Below, in pieces: positions 1-8,338 of a stretch of 41,172 nt of DNA. Below the pieces are notes generated by a model, which worked only from the letters and a program-made list of their open reading frames with translations, did no database searches and was not told the origin of the DNA. Source of the DNA: Modestobacter altitudinis. GTDB lineage: Bacteria > Actinomycetota > Actinomycetes > Mycobacteriales > Geodermatophilaceae. The stretch spans positions 1-41,172 of the forward strand of contig NZ_SJEW01000045.1 of assembly GCF_005930475.1 (NCBI RefSeq). Reading direction: 5' to 3'. The position numbers and the translations under genes are program-made. Within the stretch, counting starts at the first letter, position 1, and each line of letters opens with the position of its first letter.

Positions 1-22
1 CGGGAGGCGGTGTGGTGGTCAT
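1..22 (-). CDS. Possible start of a divergent gene running off the left edge
   Basis: A minus-strand ATG at 22-20 begins MTTTPPP and leaves the window after seven codons. A GAGGAG-like Shine-Dalgarno box lies about 10 bases upstream of it. The gene would be divergent from the dehydrogenase that starts at 127. Too little is visible to say anything about its product, and the start itself is uncertain. Confidence 0.3.
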
Positions 23-126
23 GTCGGCCAGGCTCCTCGCGCCGCTGCCGCTCCACAACGGTGTGCGCCGCCGTTCGGCCAGGACGGCGCGTCCGGCGCA
101 GTCGGAGGGTGTGGGACGGTCGGCGC

Positions 127-894
127 ATGACAGTCCTCGACAGCTTCAGGCTCGACGGCAAGGTGGCCGTGGTCACCGGCGGGAACCGCGGCCTGGGTCG
201 TGCCTTCGCCCGGGCGCTGGGGGAGGCCGGTGCGGCGATCGCGATCGTGGCACGGGACGCCGCAGCGAGCAGCGCGGTCGTCGACGAGCTGACCGCGGCG
301 GGCGTCCGGGCCGCGGCGTTCCGCGCCGACGTCGGTGACCGGGGGTCCGTCGTGGCGGTCGCCGGGGAGATCGCGGCGGAGCTGGGCCGGGTCGACGTGC
401 TGGTCAACAACGCCGGTGCGTGCATCCACCGGCCGGCGCTCGAGGTGACCGAGGACGAGTGGGACGAGGTCATGCGGGTCAACGTCAACGGTGTCTGGCA
501 CGGCTGCCAGGTGTTCGGCGAGCAGATGATCGGCGCGGGCGGCGGCGTGATCGTCAACATCGGGTCGATGTCCGGGCAGATCGTGAACCGCCCGCAGTGG
601 CAGCCGGCCTACAACACCTCCAAGGCCGCGGTGCACCACCTGACGAAGTCGCTGGCCGCCGAGTGGGCACCGCACGGCGTCCGGGTCAACGCCGTCGCCC
701 CGGGCTACGTCCGCACCGACATGACGCCGATCGACCAACCGCAGTTCAAGCGGCAGTGGGTCGACGACGCACCGCTGCAGCGCGCGGCCGAGCCCGAGGA
801 GATCGCCCCGGCGGTGGTGTTCCTGGCCAGCCCGGCGTCGTCGTTCATGACCGGCTCGGTCCTGGTGGTCGACGGCGGCTACACCGTCTTTTGA
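127..894 (+). CDS. SDR-family NAD(P)-dependent oxidoreductase
   Basis: This 255-residue protein is a classical short-chain dehydrogenase/reductase that reduces or oxidises a carbonyl/alcohol pair with NAD(P). The Rossmann motif TGGNRGLG is at residues 17-24, the structural NNAG at 94-97, and the catalytic set is Ser149, Tyr162 and Lys166 in YNTSK. The C-terminus has the usual PEEIAPAVVFLAS and VDGGYT segments. Length is normal for the family. The ATG at 127 places the Rossmann motif at the usual distance from the N-terminus, so a longer open frame back to base 10 is not used. It ends only 12 bp from the stop of the convergent FAD monooxygenase. The substrate cannot be read from the sequence. 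Confidence 0.93.
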   Translation: MTVLDSFRLDGKVAVVTGGNRGLGRAFARALGEAGAAIAIVARDAAASSAVVDELTAAGVRAAAFRADVGDRGSVVAVAGEIAAELGRVDVLVNNAGACIHRPALEVTEDEWDEVMRVNVNGVWHGCQVFGEQMIGAGGGVIVNIGSMSGQIVNRPQWQPAYNTSKAAVHHLTKSLAAEWAPHGVRVNAVAPGYVRTDMTPIDQPQFKRQWVDDAPLQRAAEPEEIAPAVVFLASPASSFMTGSVLVVDGGYTVF

Positions 895-906
895 GCCGCG
901 CTGGTC

Positions 907-2094
907 TCAGGCCGGTGTCCGGCCGGGAGCGGCGCCGGCGTCCCAGTCGACGTGGTGCTCGCGCACCCAGGCACGCGGGTCCCGGTACCGCAGCACCACC
1001 GGCATGACCAGGTCGCGGACGACCCGCCCCACTGCCGGCGGCGACTTGGCACTGCTGGTCCGGAAGCCCTGGGCGACGACCCGCTGGGCGCGGTCGCGTC
1101 GCGCGTGCTCGTACGCCGACAGCGCCTCGGGCACGGGCAGGTCGCGGAGACAGCGGGCGAGGACGACGGCGTCCTCGATGGCCAGCGACGACCCCTGACC
1201 GGCGGCCGGGGAGGTGGCGTGCGCGGCGTCCCCGATGAGCACCACGCGCCGCCCGTCGTGCCAGCGGCGCACAGAGGGGACGTCGTACGTCGACCACCCC
1301 CGCAGCTCGTGCGGCGTCGCGTCGACGAGGGCGACGGCGGGGGATCGGTCGACTCCGTGGAGGTCGCGCAGCAGGGCGCGCCACTCCGCGTCGGACCGGG
1401 CGGCGACCGCGCCGTCCGCCGGCTCCTGTCGCGCGGGCGGGTTGGCGAACCACCACGTCCGGCCGTCCGGTGAGGGGAGCCAGCCGAAGAAGGACCGACG
1501 GCCCATGACCATCGTCAGCCGGCCCACCTCCGCGCCGGCCGGCGTGTGGTCCGAGTAGCCGGCGGTGTTCAGCACCGGGACGAAGCGGGGCGGTGGGGCG
1601 TCCGGGTCGAGCAGTGCGCGCACCGACGAGCGGACGCCGTCGGCACCGACGAGCAGGTCGGCCGACTCGGTGGTGCCGTCGGCGAAGGTCGCGGTCACGC
1701 CGTCGGGGGTGCTGCGGGCGTCGACCAGCCGGGAGCCGTAGCGCACCTCGATGCCCCGGCGCAGCGCCTCCGCGTGCAGCGCCCGGTACAGCTCGGAGCG
1801 CTGCACGGAGACACCGACGACACCGTCGCGACCGGTCGGGAGCTCGCCCAGCCGCCTGCCGGTGCCGCTGCGGAACTCGATCACCGGCGTCGGGTGGCCG
1901 ACCTCGCGGACCACCGTGTCCGCCTCGATCACCCGCAGCGCGTCCAGGCCGTTGACCTGGACGCCCAGCCACGCCCCGACGTCGCCGGCGGGAGCGGGGT
2001 GCGCCTCGTGGACGGTGGCCCCGATGCCCGCCTTCTGCAGGGCCATGGCGGCGACCGGTCCGGCCACCCCACCACCCACCACGAGTGCTCTCAT
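907..2094 (-). CDS. FAD-dependent monooxygenase (PHBH/salicylate hydroxylase type)
   Basis: This 395-residue flavoprotein belongs to the group A aromatic hydroxylase fold. The FAD ADP-binding motif GGGVAG is at residues 7-12, the DG motif is LLVGADGVRSSVR in the middle, and the GD motif VLIGDAAHATSP is at about residue 288. Such enzymes hydroxylate aromatic or polyketide rings using NAD(P)H and oxygen. The ATG at 2094 begins MRALVVGGGVAG, exactly at the first beta strand; a longer frame back to 2202 is low-complexity and not used. It is divergent from the dienelactone hydrolase-like gene at 2268, so both may serve one aromatic pathway. That link is inferred from position only. Confidence 0.9.
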   Translation of the reverse strand: MRALVVGGGVAGPVAAMALQKAGIGATVHEAHPAPAGDVGAWLGVQVNGLDALRVIEADTVVREVGHPTPVIEFRSGTGRRLGELPTGRDGVVGVSVQRSELYRALHAEALRRGIEVRYGSRLVDARSTPDGVTATFADGTTESADLLVGADGVRSSVRALLDPDAPPPRFVPVLNTAGYSDHTPAGAEVGRLTMVMGRRSFFGWLPSPDGRTWWFANPPARQEPADGAVAARSDAEWRALLRDLHGVDRSPAVALVDATPHELRGWSTYDVPSVRRWHDGRRVVLIGDAAHATSPAAGQGSSLAIEDAVVLARCLRDLPVPEALSAYEHARRDRAQRVVAQGFRTSSAKSPPAVGRVVRDLVMPVVLRYRDPRAWVREHHVDWDAGAAPGRTPA

Positions 2095-2267
2095 CGCGTC
2101 CCCCCGATCCCGCGTCGAGTCCGCCCCCGAGGGAGCCGGGTGCATTCCCCCACACCCGGCCACCCGCTGCCAGCCCCTGCGGCGCGCCGTGCGGGGTGAC
2201 ACGCGGGCGAGCCTCTGCCAGCATCGCTCCTCTCCGCAGCGGGAGCAGGCAGCAGGGAGGCCGGACG

Positions 2268-3050
2268 ATGACCGATCCCCAGGGTCCGCGACTGCAGGAC
2301 GTCGAGCTGACCAGTGGCGCGGGCGGGACGCCGGGACTGCGGGGCGTGCTCGGCATCCCTCCGGGTCCGGGACCCTGGCCGGGCGTGGTGCTGGTGCACG
2401 AGCTGTTCGGCATCGACGACGTCATGCGCCGGCAGGTGCAGCGGATGGCCGCTGCCGGCTACCTGTCGCTGATGCCCGACCTGTTCACCGCCGGCGGGGT
2501 GCGGCGCTGCCTGGTGCCGACGTTCCGCGCGATCGCCGCCGGGTCCGGCCGGGCGTTCGTCGACGTGGAGGCGGCCCGCACCCACCTGGCGGCGCTGCCG
2601 GACTGCACCGGGCGGATCGGGGTGCTCGGGTTCTGCATGGGCGGCGGCTTCGCGCTGCTGACCGCGCCGCGAGGCTTCGACGTCTCCTCGGCCAACTACG
2701 CCCGTCTGCCGGAGGACCCGGACCGTGCCCTGGCCGGCGCCTGCCCGATCGTGGCGAGCTACGGCGGTCGCGACCCCGCGCTGCGCGGGACCGCGGCGCA
2801 GCTGAAGGGGGTGCTGACCCGGCTGGGCGTGCCGCACGACGTCCGCGAGTACCCGACGGCCGGGCACGGGTTCCTCGACGACGCCGACCCCGGTCCCCGG
2901 GTGCTGCGCCCGCTGCTGCGCCGGGTGCTGAAGTTCGAGCCCGACCCGGTCGCCGCCGCCGATGCCTGGACGCGCATCGAGGCGTTCTTCGCCGAGCACC
3001 TCCGCGATGACGCATCCGCAGCACGGGACGGCGACGCCCGGGGGGCCTGA
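2268..3050 (+). CDS. Dienelactone hydrolase family protein
   Basis: This 260-residue cytoplasmic alpha/beta hydrolase has the dienelactone hydrolase signature. The nucleophile is Cys123 in GFCMGGG, the acid is probably Asp169 in GGRDP and the base His200 in AGHGFLDD. HELFGIDD near residue 47 is the conserved oxyanion-side segment. Dienelactone hydrolases open lactone rings in aromatic breakdown, but many family members have other ester substrates. ATG 2268 follows an AGGGAGG box at the right distance. It is divergent from the FAD monooxygenase with about 170 bp between them, and no convincing operator is seen there. Family assignment is firm; the substrate is unknown. Confidence 0.9.
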   Translation: MTDPQGPRLQDVELTSGAGGTPGLRGVLGIPPGPGPWPGVVLVHELFGIDDVMRRQVQRMAAAGYLSLMPDLFTAGGVRRCLVPTFRAIAAGSGRAFVDVEAARTHLAALPDCTGRIGVLGFCMGGGFALLTAPRGFDVSSANYARLPEDPDRALAGACPIVASYGGRDPALRGTAAQLKGVLTRLGVPHDVREYPTAGHGFLDDADPGPRVLRPLLRRVLKFEPDPVAAADAWTRIEAFFAEHLRDDASAARDGDARGA

Positions 3051-3176
3051 GGACCGCGCGCCGTCGGGCGCGGCCGGTGCGGTCAGCGGTGACGCGGTGG
3101 TGACGCCTGTGCCGCTACACCTCGCCCAACTCCGAACGAGGCCGACCGCAAGCGTCCAGACCGAGGGGGGCCTCTG

Positions 3177-4205
3177 ATGGCGGGCTTCACGCTCACCGGC
3201 TCCATGAGCGCCGGCCGACACCTGCGGTCCGCCGCGCTCCTCGCGGACGGGCGGGTCCTGGTCGCCGGTGGCCGTGACCTGCAGGGCCCGCCGCTCCTGA
3301 CGGCGGAGGTCTACGACCCGCAGGCGGGCCAGTGGGCTCCGACGGGGTCCCTGCACCGCTCCCACGAGCGCGGGCTCCTCGTCGCGACGGCGGACGGAGC
3401 CGCCCTCGTCGGTGGGGACGAGCCGGGGGAGGACACGTTCCTGGAGACCTGGAGCTCGGCCACCGAGCTGTGGACGCCGACGATCGTGCCGCCGTTCATG
3501 TCCCGCGTCGACGGAGCGTGGCGCGACGGCGACCACCTGCTGGTCCTGTGCCTCCCGGAGGGGCTGCTGGACGACATGGAGTTCCGCGCCGTCGACCTCA
3601 CGACCGGCCAGCTCGACAAGCTGCCGTCGCCGATCACCGCTCGCCACAACTCGCTGAACTGCCAGTTGTCCGACGGCCGGGTCCTGCTCACCGCGGGAGT
3701 GTCCTACGGGCTCGGCGGAGGTGGCGGGCCGGTCGAGTTCGTGACCCGTGAGTGCGAGGTGTACGACCCCGGGGCAGGGGGATGGGACGCGGTCGGCGAC
3801 CTGACCGTGCCCCACATGAGCACCGACAGGTCCGGACAGAGCCTGGTCGCACTCCCCGACGGCGGCGCCCTGATGGTGGCCGGCAGCGGCCTGGGTGCCC
3901 CGAACTACACCGACGTGGTGGAGCGTTGGACGAGCGCCACGGGCGGGTGGGACACCAAGGAGCCGCTGACGCAGCGGCGGGACGCGCACACCACCACCGT
4001 GTTGCCGGGCGGCTCGGTCCTGGTCACCGGCGGGGAGGGTCCCAGCGGAGTGCGGTCCGACTGCCACACCTACGACCTCGACAGCGACTCCTGGAGCAGC
4101 GCCGACTCACTCACGCATCCCCGCCTGACCCACCTCGCCGTGGCCCTGACCGGGGGCAGGGTCCTGATCATCGACGGGGACGGGAGCTGCGAGCTGTTCG
4201 CCTGA
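3177..4205 (+). CDS. Kelch-repeat beta-propeller protein
   Basis: This 342-residue protein is built of kelch-type blades. Repeated cores look like GRVLVAGG, then TAEVYDP and W.PTGSL, and recur as GGALMVAGSG / VVERWTSATGGW, GSVLVTGG / CHTYDLDSDSW and GRVLIIDGDG. Five to six blades are recognisable along the whole length, with no other domain. There is no signal peptide, so it is probably cytoplasmic unless exported by another route. ATG 3177 has a GAGGGGGG box six bases upstream. Kelch propellers usually bind protein or sugar partners; bacterial stand-alone copies have no general function. It sits alone between the hydrolase and the stress protein. Confidence 0.85.
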   Translation: MAGFTLTGSMSAGRHLRSAALLADGRVLVAGGRDLQGPPLLTAEVYDPQAGQWAPTGSLHRSHERGLLVATADGAALVGGDEPGEDTFLETWSSATELWTPTIVPPFMSRVDGAWRDGDHLLVLCLPEGLLDDMEFRAVDLTTGQLDKLPSPITARHNSLNCQLSDGRVLLTAGVSYGLGGGGGPVEFVTRECEVYDPGAGGWDAVGDLTVPHMSTDRSGQSLVALPDGGALMVAGSGLGAPNYTDVVERWTSATGGWDTKEPLTQRRDAHTTTVLPGGSVLVTGGEGPSGVRSDCHTYDLDSDSWSSADSLTHPRLTHLAVALTGGRVLIIDGDGSCELFA

Positions 4206-4414
4206 ACGCCGCCACGGGGCGAGTGGTCGGCGGCCCGGCCGGCTCGACGACGGGGGCCGATGACCCTGGTGGGACCCGCGCGGTCGGAGGACCATCCGGG
4301 TGACGGCACGCGGGCGGTACCCGTGAACCGTCGACGTGGTGGCCGGCCCGACGGCTCCGCCCCGGAGGCCCCCGTCCGACCCGACCGGTGCGGCGGAGCG
4401 GAGGAGGTGGCGTG

Positions 4415-5011
4415 GTGCACGACGAGGAGGAGTCCCTGTACGTGGACCGGCCCTCGGCCGGACACGAGGTCATGAGTGGGCCCCGGGTGGTGGTGGCGGT
4501 CGACGGCTCGGCGGGCTCGGAGGCGGCGATGAGGTTCGCCCTGGAGGACGCGGCGCGGCGCGGCGTGCCGGTCGTGGCGGTCATCGCCTACCGGGTGCCG
4601 GACTGGCAGGGGGAGTTCAGCGGACTCGGCGCGACCGAGGAGGCGCGGATCCGGGACACGCTGAGGAGCCAGTGCGTGGACAGGGTCCGCGTGGTGGTCG
4701 ACGCGGCCGGGCGCGGGTCGGCCGACGCGCTGCGGGACGTGCAGGTCCGTGCGGTGCCCGGTTCACCGGCGGACGTGCTCGTCCGCGAGTCGGACGGCGC
4801 GGACCTGCTGGTGGTGGGCAGCCGGGGGCACGGTGGCTTCCACACCATGCTGCTCGGCTCGACGAGCATCCAGTGCGCGACGCACGCCACCTGCCCGGTC
4901 ACCGTGGTCCACTCGCCCGAGGCCCGCCGCCACCGGCTGCGCCTGCACCGGCAGCGCCAGGACCAGCGGGAGCACCAGGACGTCGCCCGGGTGGCCGCGG
5001 ACAGCCGCTGA
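4415..5011 (+). CDS. Universal stress protein (UspA family)
   Basis: This single-domain universal stress protein has about 198 residues. The N-terminal beta strand is RVVVAVDGSAGSEAA and the ATP-binding signature GSRGHGG...GST (G-2x-G-9x-G-S/T) is present near the C-terminus, so nucleotide binding is expected. A charged, arginine- and glutamine-rich tail follows the domain. GTG 4415 is chosen because AGGAGG lies seven bases upstream. GTG 4412 is the nearest alternative, and ATG 4472 would start right at the domain but has a poorer box. Actinobacterial Usp proteins respond to hypoxia or dormancy in several species. No such regulation is visible here. Confidence 0.88.
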   Translation: MHDEEESLYVDRPSAGHEVMSGPRVVVAVDGSAGSEAAMRFALEDAARRGVPVVAVIAYRVPDWQGEFSGLGATEEARIRDTLRSQCVDRVRVVVDAAGRGSADALRDVQVRAVPGSPADVLVRESDGADLLVVGSRGHGGFHTMLLGSTSIQCATHATCPVTVVHSPEARRHRLRLHRQRQDQREHQDVARVAADSR

Positions 5012-5029
5012 GCCGGCGCGGGTCGCCGG

Positions 5030-5728
5030 TCAGGTCGGCAGGCCTCCGAGGAGGTCGGCGATCGCCTGCGGCTGGGAGAGGAAGGGGTGGTGCCCGGTGT
5101 CGAGCTCGACGACGGCGCCGGCGCGCCGCGCGAAGTCCCGCTGCGCCGAGGCGGGCGTCCCCCTGTCCTGAGCGCAGACCAGGTAGGTCGACGGCACGTG
5201 CTGCCACGCCGCCGCCGTCACCGGCTGTCCCACGATCGACAGGCTCTGCCGGGCCAGCCGCCTGCCGGCGTCGGCGGCCACCTCGGGGCAGTCCTGCAGG
5301 AACGTGTCGGTGAGGAGCTCCGGGCGGACGCCGAGGGTGCCGGCCCGGACGTCGATGTCGAGGAACGGCGCCGGTTCCGAGGAGCTGAAGGTGGACAGGC
5401 TCTCGCCGACCTCGGGCAGGTAGCTGGACACCAGGACCAGGTGCCGCACCGAGTCCACGCCCACCGCGGCCTCGGCGGTCACGATGCCGCCGTAGCTGTG
5501 CGCCACCACGACGGTCGGCTCGTCGCCGTCCCGCAGCACCTGCCGGACCGCGGCGACGTCCTCGCCGAGTCCTGGTCCGTCGGGACCTGGTGCCGAACCG
5601 GTCTCGCCGCAGCTGGGCAGCCCGGGCGCCACGCTCGCGATCCCGCGCCGGTCCAGCAGGGCGGCGGTGCGGTGCCACCACCACGCCCCGTCCCGGACGC
5701 ACGCTCCGTGCACGAACACCACTCGCAT
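5030..5728 (-). CDS. Alpha/beta hydrolase (small esterase, EstC-like)
   Basis: This is a 232-residue alpha/beta hydrolase. The oxyanion segment FVHGACVRDGAWWW is at the N-terminus, the nucleophile elbow AHSYGG has Ser78, and the base is His213 or His214 in DTGHHPFLSQP. This is the pattern of EstC/salicylate-esterase-like enzymes, which cleave small esters. The GAGGAGG box is just upstream of the ATG. It is divergent from the TetR gene at 5804 with a 75-bp shared control region, so it is the likely target of that repressor. Confidence 0.88.
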   Translation of the reverse strand: MRVVFVHGACVRDGAWWWHRTAALLDRRGIASVAPGLPSCGETGSAPGPDGPGLGEDVAAVRQVLRDGDEPTVVVAHSYGGIVTAEAAVGVDSVRHLVLVSSYLPEVGESLSTFSSSEPAPFLDIDVRAGTLGVRPELLTDTFLQDCPEVAADAGRRLARQSLSIVGQPVTAAAWQHVPSTYLVCAQDRGTPASAQRDFARRAGAVVELDTGHHPFLSQPQAIADLLGGLPT

Positions 5729-5772
5729 CGGGACCTCCTCGGGAAGGGCGGCAGAACGCCCTGAACGCTAGA

Positions 5773-5788
5773 CGTACCGGGCGTTACG
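5773..5788. promoter_or_regulatory. Candidate TetR operator between hydrolase and regulator
   Basis: Half-sites CGTA and TACG flank an 8-bp centre, with six of eight symmetric positions paired. The dyad is in the short gap between the divergent hydrolase and TetR genes, where an autoregulatory operator would be expected. This is a weak dyad supported mainly by its position. Confidence 0.35.
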
Positions 5789-5803
5789 CGAAAAAATCCC
5801 GCC

Positions 5804-6361
5804 ATGGGGCGGGCCAAGCAGCCGGAGATCCGGGAACGCCTGCTGGACGCGTGCACCGACCACGCACTGGCCGGCGGCCTGCCCGACCGCCTCGAGGCGT
5901 TCGCCGTCGCCTCCGGCACCTCGCCCCGGATGCTGCTGTACCACTTCGGTACCAAGGAGGCGCTGCTCCGCGCGGTGCTGCAGCGAGCCCGAGGGCGCCA
6001 GCGGCAGGACTTCGAGGCGCTGCTGCGGGTGCAGCCGGACGAGGACTACCTGACGACGCTGAGCCGCGCGTGGGCCGGCATGACCAGCGCGCAGGGGCGG
6101 CGCTACCTGGACATGTTCGGGCGGTTGCGCGAGGACGCCGAGCAGCGGCTGTGGCCCGGCTTCCGGCGGGAGGCGACGACGGACTGGCTGGGACCGTTGG
6201 AGGACGGGCTGCGCACCCTCGGGCGTCCGGAGCTCGCGACGCTCGTCCTCGCCGTCATCCGCGGGTTGATCATGGACCTGGACGCCACCGGCGACACCGA
6301 CCGCGTCGACCGCGCCTTCGCCGACCTCCTGGCGTCCCTGCGGGACCCGCTGTCCGGGTGA
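5804..6361 (+). CDS. TetR-family transcriptional regulator
   Basis: This 185-residue protein has an N-terminal helix-turn-helix at about residues 28-52 (AVASGTSPRMLLYHFGTKEALL), the usual TetR recognition-helix pattern ending in YHFG.KE. The C-terminal helical ligand domain is unlike any I can name. It is divergent from the alpha/beta hydrolase and probably represses it and itself. ATG 5804 has no clear Shine-Dalgarno box, which may mean a very short leader. Confidence 0.9.
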   Translation: MGRAKQPEIRERLLDACTDHALAGGLPDRLEAFAVASGTSPRMLLYHFGTKEALLRAVLQRARGRQRQDFEALLRVQPDEDYLTTLSRAWAGMTSAQGRRYLDMFGRLREDAEQRLWPGFRREATTDWLGPLEDGLRTLGRPELATLVLAVIRGLIMDLDATGDTDRVDRAFADLLASLRDPLSG

Positions 6362-6489
6362 GGCATCGCACGGTCAGCCGACACGCCGGGACGACTCGCC
6401 AGGCGTGACCGGTCGGCGCCTCGCGAGGCTGCGTCCCGGACCAGCAGAAACGCCGCACGAGACGGAAAAGTGACGCGCATCACGACGAC

Positions 6490-6505
6490 AGTCGACAAGT
6501 CGACT
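6490..6505. repeat. Inverted repeat AGTCGAC-AA-GTCGACT
   Basis: Seven-base arms are separated by AA, and GTCGAC occurs twice. It lies about 50 bases upstream of the riboswitch aptamer, in the likely promoter region of the Rpf gene, so it may be an operator. A second small hairpin, GCTCAC/GTGAGC with a seven-base loop, follows at 6522-6540. Confidence 0.4.
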
Positions 6506-6550
6506 CATAACTTCTTGTGGCGCTCACCCAACACGTGAGCGTGGCGCCGG

Positions 6551-6710
6551 ACCGCCGAGCTCTGCCCACCGGCCGCCTCATCAGAACCCAGGGCAGGGGT
6601 GGGGGACCCACGAACTCGGCGCGCATGCCCACGGCAGCGCGCCTCGGGGTGAAGCCGCAGACCGCGGCCGGGCACCGATCGCCCGAACCCGACAGCTGAC
6701 CCCGCAGGCG
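6551..6710 (+). ncRNA. c-di-AMP riboswitch (ydaO/yuaA class)
   Basis: The untranslated leader of the Rpf gene carries the hallmark pieces of the ydaO aptamer in order. GCCGAG at 6554-6559 pairs with CTCGGC at 6615-6620, and CTGCCC pairs with GGGCAG at 6591-6596 next to the conserved AACCCAGGGCAGGGG block. The CGGGGTGAAGCCGC block at 6645-6658 is closed by CGGGGT pairing with ACCCCG at 6699-6704, and the conserved CCGAACCCGACAGCTGACC lies just before that. This class binds c-di-AMP and in Actinobacteria is commonly found before genes for cell-wall-remodelling Rpf/NlpC/P60 proteins, which is the arrangement here. Ends are approximate. Confidence 0.88.
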
Positions 6711-6726
6711 GTGATCGGAGATCACC

Positions 6727-7767
6727 ATGGCCAAGCACCGCGCACCCCGCTATGTCCGCACCAAGCACGCTCTCGCCGGCGTCCCCGTCGCCGCAGGCGC
6801 GACCGTCGTCGGGCTCAGCGTCCTGAGCACCCCGGCGGCACAGGCCGCCACCACCCACGACTGGACCGGGGTCGCCCAGTGCGAGTCCGGCGGCGACTGG
6901 GACATCAACACCGGCAACGGCTACTACGGCGGCCTGCAGTTCAGCCAGTCGACGTGGGCCGGGTACGGCGGCACCGCCCTCGCGCCCCGCGCGGACCTGG
7001 CGACCCCGGCCGAGCAGGTCCAGATCGCCGAGAAGGTCCTCGTCGGCCAGGGTGTCGGCGCCTGGCCCACCTGTGGCAAGCGCCTGACGGACGGCACCAC
7101 CGCAGCCGCCGTCGCCGCGCCTGCTGCCGTGCCTGCTCCCGCGCCTGCCGCAGCACCGGTGGCGATCGCGGCCGACGCGGGCAGCTACACCGTGGTCCGT
7201 GGGGACACCCTCGCGAAGATCGCCGCCGCCCACGGGCAGTCCTGGCACGAGCTCTACCAGCTCAACGTCGGCGTCATCGGCAGCAACCCGAACGTGCTCG
7301 TCCCGGGTCAGGTGCTGGTGACCTCCGGGGTCGCGCCGGCCGCCGCGCCTGCCGCGGTCGCGCCCGCCGCCGTCACGACCCACACCCTCGTCGCGACCAC
7401 CACCGACGCGCACATCACCAACAGCGCCGGTGCCGTGAAGCCGCAGGCGCAGGCCGCTGCCGACGCCGTCGTCAGCAACGTGCCGGGCGCCGACAGCATC
7501 ACCCTCGGCGGCACCCGCGCCAGCGCCGTCGACCCGGGCGGCCACCCGTCCGGGCTGGCCGTGGACTACATGGTGCTCAGCAACGCCACCCTCGGCGACG
7601 AGATCGTCGCCTACCACCTCGCCCACTGGGACGAGCTCGGCGTGGACTACATCATCTGGGAGCAGCGGATCCTCACCTCGCCGACCGGCTCCTGGAAGCA
7701 GATGGAGGACCGGGGCGGCATCACGGCGAACCACATGGACCACGTCCACGTGAACTACGAGGGCTGA
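6727..7767 (+). CDS. Secreted Rpf-like transglycosylase with LysM domain
   Basis: This 346-residue exported cell-wall hydrolase has a basic N-terminus and hydrophobic stretch ending near AQAATT (residues 37-43), which form a signal peptide. A transglycosylase/resuscitation-promoting-factor domain follows at about 43-120, with catalytic Glu53 in CESGGDW and the GGLQFSQSTW core. An Ala/Pro linker leads to a LysM domain at about 152-200 (YTVVRGDTLAKIA). The last 120 residues form a third domain with HPSGLAVDY and HMDHVHVNYEG, resembling the C-terminal domain of ARB_07466-type proteins. It should cleave peptidoglycan glycan strands, and family members promote exit from dormancy. The c-di-AMP riboswitch upstream and strong terminator downstream make it a single-gene unit. 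Confidence 0.93.
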   Translation: MAKHRAPRYVRTKHALAGVPVAAGATVVGLSVLSTPAAQAATTHDWTGVAQCESGGDWDINTGNGYYGGLQFSQSTWAGYGGTALAPRADLATPAEQVQIAEKVLVGQGVGAWPTCGKRLTDGTTAAAVAAPAAVPAPAPAAAPVAIAADAGSYTVVRGDTLAKIAAAHGQSWHELYQLNVGVIGSNPNVLVPGQVLVTSGVAPAAAPAAVAPAAVTTHTLVATTTDAHITNSAGAVKPQAQAAADAVVSNVPGADSITLGGTRASAVDPGGHPSGLAVDYMVLSNATLGDEIVAYHLAHWDELGVDYIIWEQRILTSPTGSWKQMEDRGGITANHMDHVHVNYEG

Positions 7768-7786
7768 GCCACCCAGCTCCAGCACT

Positions 7787-7826
7787 GACAGCGACCCCCA
7801 CCCGTCCGCGGGTGGGGGTCGCTGTC
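7787..7826 (+). terminator. Strong hairpin terminator, 17-bp perfect stem
   Basis: Arms 7787-7803 and 7810-7826 pair perfectly around a six-base loop (GTCCGC). It lies 20 bases after the Rpf gene and before the convergent MarR gene, so it can serve both strands. There is no clear T tract, as is common in high-GC actinobacteria. Confidence 0.85.
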
Positions 7827-7878
7827 CGTTCGCCGACGTCCTGGACGCGCTCCCCCCGGCTCCTGCCGGGCCGGGCCG

Positions 7879-8322
7879 CTAGCCCGAGGGTCTCTGCAGG
7901 GCGGTGACGCAGCGGAGCAGGTCGCCGTGCAGTCGGCGTTCCTCGTCGGCGGAGAAGGCCGCGAGCATGCGCTGCTCCACCTCCGCGACGACAGAGCTCG
8001 CCTCCCGCAGGAGGGCGTGGCCGGCGGACGTGAGCTCGGTGGGCAGTGCGCGTCCGTGCAGTGCGGTCTGCGGTCGGGTCAGCAGACCGCGTGCGGCCAG
8101 CCCCTGGAGCACGCCCTGCATCGACTGCCGGGTGACGAAGGTGCGTCGAGCGAGCGCGGCGGCGGAGAGCCCGGGGTGTTGTCCGAGCACCTCCAGCAAG
8201 GAGTACTGCGGCACCGACAGGTCGAGCGGTCGCAGCGCGTCGTCCAGCGCGCTCCGCAACGCCGAGGCGGCCTGCTTGAGCGCATAGCCGACTGATTCCC
8301 CCAGGTTCCCCACTTGCTTCAC
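7879..8322 (-). CDS. MarR-family transcriptional regulator
   Basis: This 147-residue winged-helix regulator has its helix-turn-helix at about residues 50-75 (LSAAALARRTFVTRQSMQGVL) and the wing after it (LTRP...HGRALPTELT). It is divergent from the VOC gene at 8384. The start is GTG at 8322. A perfect 14-bp palindrome begins at the very next base upstream, so there is no room for a normal leader; the mRNA is probably leaderless or the true start is slightly inside. The two palindromes in the gap should be its binding sites, giving autoregulation plus control of the VOC protein. Confidence 0.9.
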   Translation of the reverse strand: MKQVGNLGESVGYALKQAASALRSALDDALRPLDLSVPQYSLLEVLGQHPGLSAAALARRTFVTRQSMQGVLQGLAARGLLTRPQTALHGRALPTELTSAGHALLREASSVVAEVEQRMLAAFSADEERRLHGDLLRCVTALQRPSG

Positions 8323-8336
8323 GTCAGGATCCTGAC
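8323..8336. promoter_or_regulatory. Operator 1: 14-bp palindrome GTCAGGATCCTGAC
   Basis: This perfect palindrome directly abuts the GTG of the MarR gene. The same core recurs in the larger palindrome at 8339-8374, and the two centres are 27 bp apart. It is the likely MarR operator controlling the regulator's own transcription. Confidence 0.75.
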
Positions 8337-8338
8337 AT

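Noticed and set aside
845-2425. A 526-codon open frame on the minus strand
   Set aside because: It is Arg/Gly/Pro-rich and lies over the FAD monooxygenase in another frame. The monooxygenase has clear motifs, so the longer frame is a GC-driven shadow.
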